From Alphaproteobacteria bacterium (GTDB lineage: Bacteria > Pseudomonadota > Alphaproteobacteria > Rhizobiales > Xanthobacteraceae), in assembly GCA_005884855.1 (NCBI GenBank), contig VAZS01000184.1:1-5190 (forward strand): a stretch of DNA of 5,190 nt, written 5' to 3'. This document shows positions 1 through 5,190 of this stretch, piece by piece. The notes beneath the pieces are model-generated. The model was not told the origin of the DNA, searched no databases, and worked only from the letters and a program-made list of their open reading frames with translations. The number at the start of each line of letters is the position of its first letter. Positions within the stretch are counted from its first letter, which is position 1. Both the position numbers and the translations under genes were made by a program.

Positions 1-879
1 CAGGCGCATGTCGATTGCAACGATGTCGCGCGAGAACAGCCGCTCTTCCTTGTCGAGCTTGCTCAGTGCGGCCAGCGCATTGCCCACGTCATTTTCGGGT
101 AGCCTTATATCGAGCCCGTCCTTGAGCCTCAGATTCCAGCGTCGCTCGCCGACAAAAATCGCGGCCTTTGTCGCCGACCGCACCTGCGGATAGCGGCCCA
201 GCAGCGCGAGGAAATCCCGCGCGCGGGTTTCGGCGCCCCTGCCGACCACCAGCGGCAGCGAGATGAAGCGGCGCGACAGATAGGACTCAAGCACCGCGCC
301 ATCGTCGGCGATCACTGAAAGGCGGCCATCCTGCTGCCAAAGCGCAAAGGGCGAGCGCTCGACCAGATCGATCTGCAGCTGGCCGGGATAAAGCTTCTGC
401 ACGGCGGCATCGGCGATCCAGGAATTGGATTTCAACCTCTCGCGCACCGCGGCGGCGTCGAGGAACAGTAACGATGAGCGGCCATTGACGCCGCCAATCG
501 CCAACACTTCATCCTGGGTGAGTTGCTTGCGGCCGTTGATGCCGACGGTGGTGATGCGAAATCCCGCGTAGTTTGCGACCGCATTGCGGGTGTCACTCAA
601 AGCCGAGGTGAATTCGGCGACATGGCCGCCCCTTACCAGGCCCAAGCCGGCGCTGCCCAACAGCAAAAGCATCGTCGCGGTGACACCGGCGCGATTTGGC
701 AGGTAACGCTCCATGAGCGCGATGAGCCGGTGCGAGGACTCGCGCTTTCTCGACGATGCGGAGACCCGACGGAAACCGAGCCACTCGCGCCAGGATAAAT
801 CCGCAGCGATGGCGGCTTTCAGATCAGCTTGGGGCCCCGGCGATCGCGGCGATCGAGCGAGGCGTCCTGCACCATCCAT
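1..879 (-). CDS. ftsQ: FtsQ, divisome protein with POTRA domain (3' end missing)
   Basis: FtsQ is a single-pass inner-membrane protein that links early and late divisome parts, with FtsB and FtsL, at the septum. 293 codons are visible and the frame is still open at the window edge; relatives are somewhat over 300 residues, so a short tail is missing. A cytoplasmic N-terminus rich in basic residues (1-60, starting MDGAGRLARS) is followed by a membrane segment at about 65-82 (GVTATMLLLLGSAGLGLV). The POTRA domain is at about 106-175, with FRITTVGINGRKQLTQDEVL, then SSLLFLD, WIADAAVQKLYPGQLQIDLVER. The FtsQ beta domain follows, with AVLE, LPLVVGRGA and RRWNLRLKDGLDIRLPE. The start is well fixed: an in-frame TGA lies at 894-892 and the ATG at 879 is the only start after it. 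The Shine-Dalgarno is weak (GACGAG at 893-888). The gene is separated from ddl by a 279-nt gap that may hold its promoter; ftsA and ftsZ would be expected downstream. Confidence 0.95.
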   Translation of the reverse strand, partial: MDGAGRLARSPRSPGPQADLKAAIAADLSWREWLGFRRVSASSRKRESSHRLIALMERYLPNRAGVTATMLLLLGSAGLGLVRGGHVAEFTSALSDTRNAVANYAGFRITTVGINGRKQLTQDEVLAIGGVNGRSSLLFLDAAAVRERLKSNSWIADAAVQKLYPGQLQIDLVERSPFALWQQDGRLSVIADDGAVLESYLSRRFISLPLVVGRGAETRARDFLALLGRYPQVRSATKAAIFVGERRWNLRLKDGLDIRLPENDVGNALAALSKLDKEERLFSRDIVAIDMRL

Positions 880-1158
880 TGCACAAGCTCGTCAAGGTTA
901 TGCCCGCAAACGCTTGCGAGTTCTGGCGTCGATGCGCTGGTCGCGGCGGAAAATCCGCACGGCTAACGCCCCGGCAGCTCAAGCGCCACATGCGCCGCCA
1001 GCGTTAACCTTCGGACTTCCTGGTAAACAAATGGTAAAGCGGGTGCAGGCAGGACGTGATTTCATCCGCCTGTGGAGTAGTTTGCCTGAAAATCGTAAAT
1101 TTTTAGCGATTGACGGGCTCGACCGGTCCCCGCACAGACTGCGACAGCGCGGATTGCG
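880..1158. promoter_or_regulatory. 279-nt ddl-ftsQ gap, candidate ftsQ promoter region
   Basis: This gap is far longer than the other operon joints once the murC-murB insertion is set aside. I see no convincing protein or RNA gene in it. It contains an AT-rich patch at about 1087-1111 with the inverted pair AATCG (1091-1095) and CGATT (1107-1111), a tandem TTTACC pair (1022-1038) and a single TTAACC/GTTAAC site (1003-1009). No sigma-70 -35/-10 pair stands out with confidence. In Caulobacter, ftsQA has its own CtrA-activated promoter in the same cluster position, so a local promoter here is plausible by analogy. Confidence 0.45.
1022..1038 (-). promoter_or_regulatory. Degenerate CtrA-like box upstream of ftsQ
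   Basis: Read in the direction of ftsQ the sequence is TTTACCATTTGTTTACC: two TTTACC half-sites with an 11-nt repeat. That is the geometry of the alphaproteobacterial CtrA site, TTAA-N7-TTAA(C), with T for A at the third position of each half. It lies 142 nt upstream of the ftsQ ATG. A further, exact half-site (TTAACC on the plus strand, 1004-1009) lies between the box and the gene. The identification is inference from spacing and partial match only. Confidence 0.4.
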
Positions 1159-2148
1159 CTACTTGCCCGCGCGTTTTGCCGCCAGCGCGATCTGATGTTG
1201 CAGGAAATCGCGGAATTCGATCCCTTGGGCCTTGAGCGACTTCGGATAGAGCGAAGCCTTGGTCAAACCCGGCAAGGTGTTGGTTTCGAGATAAACCGGC
1301 CCCTGCTCGGTAACGATGAAATCTGAACGGGAATAGCCGCTGCACGACAACGCCCGGTGCGCCTTGATTGCCTGATCCATGATTTGCTGGTTGATGCCGG
1401 GCGCAAAACGCCCCGGACAAATCTCCTGAGTGGCTTTGGCCAGATACTTCGCCCGATAGTCGAACGCGCCCTCGTCGGGGATGATCTCGATTGTCGGGAG
1501 TGGCAAGAGCGCGCCGTCCGGCTGCTCCAGAACGCCGCAGGTCGCCTCGATACCTGCGATGAACGGTTCGATCAAATACTCTTCGGTTTTCGTCGCGCGA
1601 CGAACGGCAGTGAGATCCTGCTTTGCATTGACGAATATAAGACCATAGCTCGAGCCGTCCCGCACCGGCTTGGCAATCAGCTTCCCGTATTTGAAAAGCG
1701 CCGCCTCGGCGTCTTCCAGCGTCACGCCCGGCGGCGCTTTCACGCCCGCGATCTCGGCAAAGCGCTTGGCGGCGATTTTGTCGAACGCCAGATGCGAGGA
1801 TGCCGAGCCGGATCCGGTGAATGCGAGGCCGCGCATTTCGCACATCGCCTGAAGCTCACCGTTCTCAGCGGAGCCGCCATGGAGCCCAAGCACTAGCAAG
1901 CGATTCTCGGCCATTGCTTTATCGAGCGCGTGTTCGATGTCACCGAGGCCGGTCGTGCCTGGCCTGAATGGCTCCTCAAACGGCCGCAAATGATTGAGGA
2001 GCGCCTGCGGCCGGATTTCATGCACGGTGTCATCGACATCCCAGAACCACAGGTCAGCGTCCGGCAAAGCCGAATGTAGCGCCTGGGCCGTGGCCACCGA
2101 CACCAGCCGCTCCTTGTTCGTGCCTCCGAAGAGAATGGTGATCCGCAT
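1159..2148 (-). CDS. ddl: Ddl, D-alanine--D-alanine ligase
   Basis: This ATP-grasp enzyme joins two D-Ala into the dipeptide that MurF adds to the peptidoglycan precursor. The 329 residues are near the family norm. The N-terminal domain has ILFGGTNKERLVS (5-17), with E13 as the expected D-Ala-binding acid. GLHGGSAENGELQ (88-100) and TGSGSASSHLAFDK (111-124) follow. The ATP-grasp part has AKPVRDGSSYGL (159-170), the omega-loop FDYRAKYL (229-236), SRSDF (273-277) and LETNTLPGLTKASL (287-300). The latter two hold the Arg, Asp, Glu, Asn and Ser-Leu that bind Mg-ATP and the second D-Ala in characterised Ddl enzymes. 'GSAENGELQ' differs from the common 'GRGGEDGTLQ' form, but the acid and glycines remain. 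The terminal position is normally D-Ala rather than D-Lac; the active-site Tyr of the KY pair (K234-Y235) agrees with D-Ala-D-Ala activity. In this cluster position the gene may be called ddlB. Confidence 0.97.
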   Translation of the reverse strand: MRITILFGGTNKERLVSVATAQALHSALPDADLWFWDVDDTVHEIRPQALLNHLRPFEEPFRPGTTGLGDIEHALDKAMAENRLLVLGLHGGSAENGELQAMCEMRGLAFTGSGSASSHLAFDKIAAKRFAEIAGVKAPPGVTLEDAEAALFKYGKLIAKPVRDGSSYGLIFVNAKQDLTAVRRATKTEEYLIEPFIAGIEATCGVLEQPDGALLPLPTIEIIPDEGAFDYRAKYLAKATQEICPGRFAPGINQQIMDQAIKAHRALSCSGYSRSDFIVTEQGPVYLETNTLPGLTKASLYPKSLKAQGIEFRDFLQHQIALAAKRAGK

Positions 2149-2150
2149 CA
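2146..2150 (-). other. murB-ddl stop/start overlap (TGATG)
   Basis: On the minus strand the murB stop TGA (2150-2148) shares its A with the ddl start ATG (2148-2146). Such a one-base overlap usually means translational coupling, so that ribosomes finishing murB restart on ddl. Only a weak GGA-type sequence lies upstream within murB, which agrees with coupling. It also ties the two genes to one transcript. Confidence 0.9.
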
Positions 2151-3071
2151 GTTTCGTCCGATCCCGATCCGCTTGATTTCCCAGTGTAGCTCAATTCCGC
2201 AATGTTCTTTCACCCGCGCGCGAACGGTTTCGCCAAGCGTTTCGATATCGTGGCCGCTAGCACTGCCGGTGTTGATCAGGAAATTGCAGTGTATTTCCGA
2301 CACCTGCGCGCCGCCTACCCGCAAGCCCCGGCAACCTGCGGCGTCGATCAGCTTCCAGGCGCTTTGGCCCGGCGGGTTCTTGAATGTCGAACCCCCGGTC
2401 TTTTCGCGGATCGGCTGCGCGGCTTCGCGGTGATTTTGCACCTCGTCCATCCGCGCCCGGATCGCCTCCGGCGCGGCGACCTGCCCGCGAAAGCGCGCCG
2501 AGGTGAAAATAACCGAAGTGTCGGCGCCGCTGTTTCGATAAACGAATTTCATCTCCGCGTTCGAAAGCACGTGTTTTTTGCCGTCGCGACCGATGCCGAC
2601 AGCTTCGATCAGGACGTCTTTGGTCTCCGCGCCATTAGCGCCGGCATTCATGCGCAGCGCACCGCCTATGGTGCCCGGAATGCCGAAAAAAAATTCCAGC
2701 CCGCTCAAGCTGCTGGCCGCCGCGGTTTCCGCTACGCGCCGGTCGAGCGCGGCGGCCCCGGCGCTGACGACGTCGGCTTTGGCTTCGGTTTCGCCAAAGC
2801 CGCGCGGACTTAGCCGGATCACCACGCCGGGGATGCCGCCGTCCCGCACGATCAGATTTGAGCCGACGCCGACGACGCAAACCGGCAGTTCGCCTGGCAA
2901 GCGCGTCAGGAAATAGGCGAGATCATCTTCATCCAATGGCGTGAACAGCGCCTGCGCCGGGCCTCCAACCCGAAACCATGTCAGCTCCGCGAGCGACTGG
3001 TTCGGCAACAGCCGTCCACGCAAGCCCGGCATCGCGGCTTTGAGGTCGCGGGTGATGTCGGGAAAGCTCAT
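2148..3071 (-). CDS. murB: MurB, UDP-N-acetylenolpyruvoylglucosamine reductase
   Basis: This FAD enzyme reduces UDP-GlcNAc-enolpyruvate to UDP-MurNAc with NADPH in the cytoplasm; its product is the MurC substrate. The 307 residues fit the short (type II) MurB form. The FAD-binding half shows WFRVGGPA (32-39), [14 protein letters not shown] (66-79) and [16 protein letters not shown] (130-145). YRNS (178-181) holds the substrate-binding Arg179. GGSTFKNP (226-233) carries the proton-donor serine, Ser228. The C-terminal LHWEIKRIG (295-303) supplies the expected active-site glutamate, Glu298. No residue known to matter is missing. The start at 3071 gives a normal N-terminus, but no strong Shine-Dalgarno is seen; GACGGG at about 3085-3080 is the nearest candidate. 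The mobile-element remnant ends 26 nt upstream of the start. The stop overlaps the ddl start by one base. An A8 run on the plus strand (2686-2693) encodes the Phe-Phe-Phe at 127-129. Confidence 0.98.
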   Translation of the reverse strand: MSFPDITRDLKAAMPGLRGRLLPNQSLAELTWFRVGGPAQALFTPLDEDDLAYFLTRLPGELPVCVVGVGSNLIVRDGGIPGVVIRLSPRGFGETEAKADVVSAGAAALDRRVAETAAASSLSGLEFFFGIPGTIGGALRMNAGANGAETKDVLIEAVGIGRDGKKHVLSNAEMKFVYRNSGADTSVIFTSARFRGQVAAPEAIRARMDEVQNHREAAQPIREKTGGSTFKNPPGQSAWKLIDAAGCRGLRVGGAQVSEIHCNFLINTGSASGHDIETLGETVRARVKEHCGIELHWEIKRIGIGRN

Positions 3072-3097
3072 GCGAACCCGTCAGCGTATTCGAAACG

Positions 3098-3130
3098 GTC
3101 ATGGCCGGGCTTGTCCCGGCCATCCACGTC
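3098..3130 (+). repeat. Left arm: REP-like palindrome
   Basis: The core is ATGGCCGGG (3101-3109), loop CTTGT (3110-3114) and CCCGGCCAT (3115-3123), a perfect 9-bp stem. It is followed by CCACGTC, which is also kept in the other arm. On the plus strand it contains an ATG that reads MAGLVPAIHV, a peptide I recall as a frequent spurious N-terminus where such palindromes occur. No T-run follows the hairpin on the minus strand, so it is not a standard intrinsic terminator for the murC transcript. Confidence 0.85.
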
Positions 3131-3145
3131 CTGCACTATATAAGG

Positions 3146-3220
3146 ATGCCCTTTGGATACGTTTATGTTCTGAGTAATCGACCGAACGGCATCCGCTATG
3201 TCGGATCGACTGTCCAATAA
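3146..3220 (+). pseudogene. Truncated GIY-YIG nuclease gene (N-terminal 24 codons)
   Basis: The frame reads MPF, then GYVYVLSNRPNGIRYVGST, then VQ and a TAA stop at 3218-3220. This is the first beta-hairpin of a small GIY-YIG (UvrC/endonuclease superfamily) protein. 'YVY' stands for GIY and 'YVG' for YIG, with 11 residues from tyrosine to tyrosine (Y7 to Y18), the spacing of the canonical motif. Everything after that is missing, including the helix with the catalytic Arg and the later Glu and Asn, so no active nuclease can be made. Small single-domain family members are usually about 80-100 residues. The stop lies one base before the right palindrome arm, which suggests an internal deletion joined the gene's 5' end to the distal repeat. 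The frame is also open upstream through the left arm to an ATG at 3101. It runs antisense to the dcw genes. A chance match is unlikely given the motif quality and setting. Confidence 0.75.
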
Positions 3221-3221
3221 A

Positions 3222-3254
3222 GACGTGGATGGCCGGGACAGGCCCGGCCATGAC
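3222..3254 (-). repeat. Right arm: inverted copy of the REP-like palindrome
   Basis: The core is ATGGCCGGG (3229-3237), loop ACAGG (3238-3242) and CCCGGCCAT (3243-3251). It matches the left arm in reverse complement at 32 of 33 positions; the single difference is in the loop. On the dcw transcript this hairpin forms first, 13 nt after the murC stop, and is followed by CCACGTCTTTATT, which has only a weak U-rich stretch. A role in mRNA 3'-end protection or partial attenuation is possible but cannot be shown from the sequence. Confidence 0.85.
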
Positions 3255-3267
3255 GAGAATAGCGTGC

Positions 3268-4671
3268 TCACCCCATCGCCTTCAATTGGCCCGGCAATTC
3301 GTAAGCCCACTGCGTGATATTGCCGGCGCCGAGGCAGACGACATAGTCGCCCGGCCCGGCGATGCCGCTGATGACGCCGGCGAGATCCGCCGGCTTCTGC
3401 AGCGGAATCACTTCCCGATGGCCATGCGCGCGAAGGCCCAGCACAAAATGTTCGCGGTCGATCCCGGGAATCGGCGCCTCGCCGGCCGGATAAACCTCGG
3501 CGACGACGACCGTATCGGCGTCGTTGAAACAAGTGCAGAATTCCTCAAACAGCGATTGCAAGCGGGTGAACCGATGCGGCTGCACCACGGCGATGATTTT
3601 GCCGTTGGTGGAATCCCTCGCCGCCTTCAGCACCGCGGCGATCTCGACGGGGTGATGGCCGTAATCATCGATGATGGTGACGCCATTCCACTCGCCGGTA
3701 CGGGTAAAGCGCCGTCGCACTCCGCCGAACGCTGCAATTGCCTTGCGTATAGTATCGTGCGAAAGCCCCAGTTCATGTGCGACGGCGATCGCCGCAGTGG
3801 CATTGAGGGCGTTGTGCCGGCCCGGCATCGGCAGATGCAGATCGGCGATCTCATGCGCCACCTCGGTCTTGCGATCGCGGAAGGCGAGCTTGAAGCTGGA
3901 GCCGCCCGCAGACGGATTGAAATCGATCAGCCGCACGTCGGATTGCGGATTTTCGCCATAGGTGATGATGCGCCTGTCCTCGATCTTGCCGACCAGGGTC
4001 TGCACCACCGCGTGGTCGATGCACATGACGGCGAACCCGTAGAACGGCACGTTCTCGACGAAATTGCGGAATGCCTCCTGCACGGCCTCGAAGGTCTTGA
4101 AGTGATCGAGATGCTCGGGATCGACATTGGTGACGATGGCGACATCGGCCGGCAGTTTCAGGAAGGTGCCGTCGCTCTCGTCGGCTTCCACCACCATCCA
4201 TTCACCGGCGCCAAGCCGCGCGTTGGTGCCGTAAGCATTAATGATGCCGCCATTGATCACCGTCGGATCGAGATCTCCTGCGTCAAGCAGGGCTGCGACC
4301 ATCGAGGTGGTCGTAGTCTTGCCGTGAGTGCCCGCGATCGCAACGCAGCTCTTCAACCGCATCAGCTCGGCCAGCATTTCGGCGCGGCGCACAACCGGAA
4401 TGCGCTGGGCGCGCGCGGCCAGCAGTTCGGGATTGTCGCGCTTGATCGCGGTCGACACCACCACCACATCGGCCCCGGCGAGGTTCTCGGGCTTATGACC
4501 GATGCTGATCCTGATGCCCTTGTCGCGGAGACGATTGACGTTGGCGCTCTCGAAGGCGTCGGAGCCCTGCACGGAGTAGCCGAGATTGCACAGCACCTCG
4601 GCGATGCCGCTCATCCCGATACCCCCGATCCCGACGAAGTGGATGGGTCCGATCTCGCGCGGTAGCCTCAT
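3268..4671 (-). CDS. murC: MurC, UDP-N-acetylmuramate--L-alanine ligase
   Basis: This cytoplasmic Mur ligase joins L-Ala to UDP-MurNAc with ATP hydrolysis, the first step of stem-peptide assembly. The 467 residues match the family's usual length. The N-terminal UDP-binding Rossmann domain opens with [16 protein letters not shown] (residues 10-25). The ATP P-loop is AGTHGKTTT (113-121), with K118 the phosphate-binding lysine. EADESDGTF (162-170) and NVDPEHLDH (182-190) are the central-domain metal and ATP motifs. [12 protein letters not shown] (283-294) precedes the C-terminal domain, which carries DDYGHHP (335-341) and QPHRFTR (364-370). All key residues are present. The ATG at 4671 gives the usual [14 protein letters not shown] start and has a GGGGA Shine-Dalgarno-like stretch at 4683-4679, 7 nt upstream. 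The gene lies 77 nt after murG. The 157-bp mobile-element remnant begins 13 nt past its stop. Confidence 0.99.
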   Translation of the reverse strand: MRLPREIGPIHFVGIGGIGMSGIAEVLCNLGYSVQGSDAFESANVNRLRDKGIRISIGHKPENLAGADVVVVSTAIKRDNPELLAARAQRIPVVRRAEMLAELMRLKSCVAIAGTHGKTTTTSMVAALLDAGDLDPTVINGGIINAYGTNARLGAGEWMVVEADESDGTFLKLPADVAIVTNVDPEHLDHFKTFEAVQEAFRNFVENVPFYGFAVMCIDHAVVQTLVGKIEDRRIITYGENPQSDVRLIDFNPSAGGSSFKLAFRDRKTEVAHEIADLHLPMPGRHNALNATAAIAVAHELGLSHDTIRKAIAAFGGVRRRFTRTGEWNGVTIIDDYGHHPVEIAAVLKAARDSTNGKIIAVVQPHRFTRLQSLFEEFCTCFNDADTVVVAEVYPAGEAPIPGIDREHFVLGLRAHGHREVIPLQKPADLAGVISGIAGPGDYVVCLGAGNITQWAYELPGQLKAMG

Positions 4672-4692
4672 GAAGCTGTCCCCGTGTTGGGT

Positions 4693-4725
4693 GTACTGGA
4701 TGCCCCGCTTTCGCGGCAGATGACA
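4693..4725. repeat. Decayed copy of a dispersed palindromic repeat in the murG-murC gap
   Basis: On the plus strand the sequence GTACTGGATGCCCCGC, then TTTC, then GCGG and ATGACA, has the layout of an intergenic palindrome I recall from Bradyrhizobium-group genomes. In the intact form the two sides would be GATGCCCCGC and GCGGGGCATGAC. Here only a 4-bp stem (CCGC 4705-4708 with GCGG 4713-4716, loop TTTC) still pairs, and the distal half reads CAG where GGC is expected. It does not look like a terminator, since no T-run follows on the minus strand. Family membership is from memory and needs a genome-wide search. Confidence 0.5.
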
Positions 4726-4726
4726 A

Positions 4727-4740
4727 GCGCAATATTGCGC
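4727..4740. repeat. Perfect 14-bp palindrome between murG and murC
   Basis: GCGCAATATTGCGC is its own reverse complement and has no spacer. It lies 8 nt after the murG stop and 55 nt before the murC start. A dyad without a loop is a poor RNA hairpin but a plausible site for a dimeric DNA-binding protein. It could also be chance or part of the adjacent decayed repeat. No regulator can be named from the sequence. Confidence 0.6.
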
Positions 4741-4748
4741 GCCTTCGC

Positions 4749-5190
4749 CTACATTCCGGCCACTTTCATCACCAAGTCGGCCAGCCGTTCGGCGGCGTCG
4801 AGCCGACCGACGCTACGGGCGTTGGCCGCCATCGCGGCCAGTCGCGCGGGCTCGGCCGCCAACGCCGAGATTTCCGCCGCCAGCCGGTCCGGTGTGAAAT
4901 CGGCCTGCGCAATCCGGATTGCGCCGTTGGCCTGCGCCAGTACACCGGCATTGGCGAACTGGTCCTGATCGATCGAGCCGGGCAGCGGCACCAGGATCGA
5001 CGGGCGCCCGATGGCGGCAAGCTCGGCCACCGTACCGGCGCCCGAGCGCGAGACCACCAAATCGTGCGATGCGAGCCGCGCGGGCAGATCGCTGAAGAAC
5101 GGCGCCAGTTCGGCGTTGATTTTGAGGCGGTCATAAACCGCGCGCACCCGCGCCATATCTTCTTCGCGCACCTGCTGCGTCAGAACCAGC
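4749..5190 (-). CDS. murG: MurG, lipid II-forming GlcNAc transferase (C-terminal part only)
   Basis: This is the 3' end of the gene for undecaprenyl-diphospho-MurNAc-pentapeptide beta-1,4-GlcNAc transferase. The enzyme acts on the cytoplasmic face of the membrane and turns lipid I into lipid II using UDP-GlcNAc. About 146 residues and the TAG stop are visible; the gene starts beyond the window edge. They correspond to most of the C-terminal GT-B (glycosyltransferase 28 C-terminal) domain. [18 protein letters not shown] (visible residues 47-64) carries the Ser/Gly loop and the Glu that contact UDP-GlcNAc in the family. [15 protein letters not shown] (67-81) is the next conserved nucleotide-sugar motif; family members usually have D-x-x-Q-x-x-N-A there. 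The tail ([13 protein letters not shown]) is the usual C-terminal helix. A GTG at 5171 is only an internal codon, because the frame stays open and MurG-like upstream of it. The next gene, murC, starts 77 nt downstream in the same direction. I know of no other family that fits. Confidence 0.96.
   Translation of the reverse strand, partial: LVLTQQVREEDMARVRAVYDRLKINAELAPFFSDLPARLASHDLVVSRSGAGTVAELAAIGRPSILVPLPGSIDQDQFANAGVLAQANGAIRIAQADFTPDRLAAEISALAAEPARLAAMAANARSVGRLDAAERLADLVMKVAGM

Larger units (their letters stand above)
3098..3254. mobile_element. 157-bp inverted-repeat (MITE-like) element with a GIY-YIG gene remnant
   Basis: Two 33-bp arms (3098-3130 and 3222-3254) are inverted copies of each other with one mismatch (3111 against 3241). 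They enclose 91 nt that hold the 5' end of a GIY-YIG nuclease gene on the plus strand. Each arm is itself a hairpin palindrome: ATGGCCGGG, a 5-nt loop, CCCGGCCAT. The element takes up 157 of the 196 nt between murC and murB, leaving 13 nt on the murC side and 26 nt on the murB side. Without it the gap would be about 39 nt, a normal operon joint, so an insertion is the simplest reading. No clear target-site duplication is seen. The remnant lacks most of the nuclease and so could not mobilise itself. Inference: a deletion derivative of a palindrome plus GIY-YIG element, comparable in logic to REP/BIME sequences and their RAYT transposases. Confidence 0.75.

Noticed and set aside
713..1195. Plus-strand 160-codon frame across the ddl-ftsQ gap
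   Set aside because: It overlaps the 3' end of ddl and the 5' end of ftsQ in antisense, shows no family motif and has shadow-like Arg/Ala-rich composition.
1103..1843. 246-codon minus-strand frame overlapping ddl
   Set aside because: It overlaps ddl in another frame, and ddl has all its family motifs in the main frame. The peptide has the Arg-rich look of a shadow frame.
2929..3123. Minus-strand frame starting MAGTSPAMT and running into murB
   Set aside because: The leader is the translated palindrome, and the rest is murB in the wrong frame. It is a typical false gene call next to this repeat.
3098..3254. Intrinsic terminator between murC and murB
   Set aside because: The hairpins are strong, but neither is followed on the minus strand by a proper U-run, and termination here would cut off essential genes. 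The repeated, inverted layout fits a mobile repeat better.
3068..3532. Minus-strand 154-codon frame with WPGLSRPS and DGRDKPGHD peptides
   Set aside because: Those peptides are other frames of the palindrome arms; the remainder is out-of-frame murC.
3229..4665. A 478-codon open frame on the plus strand, opposite murC, starting MAGTGPAMTR
   Set aside because: It mirrors murC almost end to end and is explained by the GC-rich codon use of murC. Its start lies inside the palindrome arm, and its composition (many His, Arg, Asp and Gly) resembles no known family.
5169..5171. GTG at 5171 as a gene start
   Set aside because: The same frame stays open and MurG-like upstream to the window edge, and the visible part is only the C-terminal half of MurG, so this is an internal codon.

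Overview
The window is a stretch of the division and cell wall (dcw) cluster of an alphaproteobacterium, most likely from the Bradyrhizobium / Rhodopseudomonas / Nitrobacter group (order Hyphomicrobiales). The evidence is the high GC content, the gene order, the FtsQ N-terminus (MDGAGRLARS), the Ddl N-terminus ([17 protein letters not shown]), and dispersed palindromes of the 'ATGGCCGGG-loop-CCCGGCCAT' kind, which I recall as common in that group. The taxonomic call rests on memory of family sequences, not on a search.

All five protein genes lie on the minus strand, so transcription runs from high to low coordinates. The order is murG (3' end only, 5190-4749), murC (4671-3268), murB (3071-2148), ddl (2148-1159) and ftsQ (879 to the window edge, 3' end missing). 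Together they cover the last steps of peptidoglycan precursor synthesis. MurG makes lipid II. MurC adds L-Ala to UDP-MurNAc, which MurB supplies. Ddl makes the D-Ala-D-Ala that ends the stem peptide. FtsQ then places wall synthesis at the divisome. All catalytic motifs that can be seen are intact.

The gaps between genes are the unusual part. The murG-murC gap (77 nt) holds a decayed copy of one repeat family (4693-4725) and a perfect 14-bp palindrome (4727-4740). The murC-murB gap (196 nt) is almost filled by a 157-bp element (3098-3254). Its two 33-bp inverted arms are each a hairpin-forming palindrome. Between them, on the plus strand, lies the start of a GIY-YIG nuclease gene (GYVYVLSNRPNGIRYVGST) that stops right at the second arm. 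This looks like an internally deleted, non-autonomous derivative of a mobile palindrome carrying a GIY-YIG gene, and it is the most interesting item in the window. The ddl-ftsQ gap (279 nt) has no gene. It holds an AT-rich patch and a tandem TTTACC pair with 11-nt periodicity that resembles a degenerate CtrA box, so it may hold a separate, cell-cycle-controlled ftsQ promoter.

No RNA genes, CRISPR arrays or intact insertion sequences were seen.
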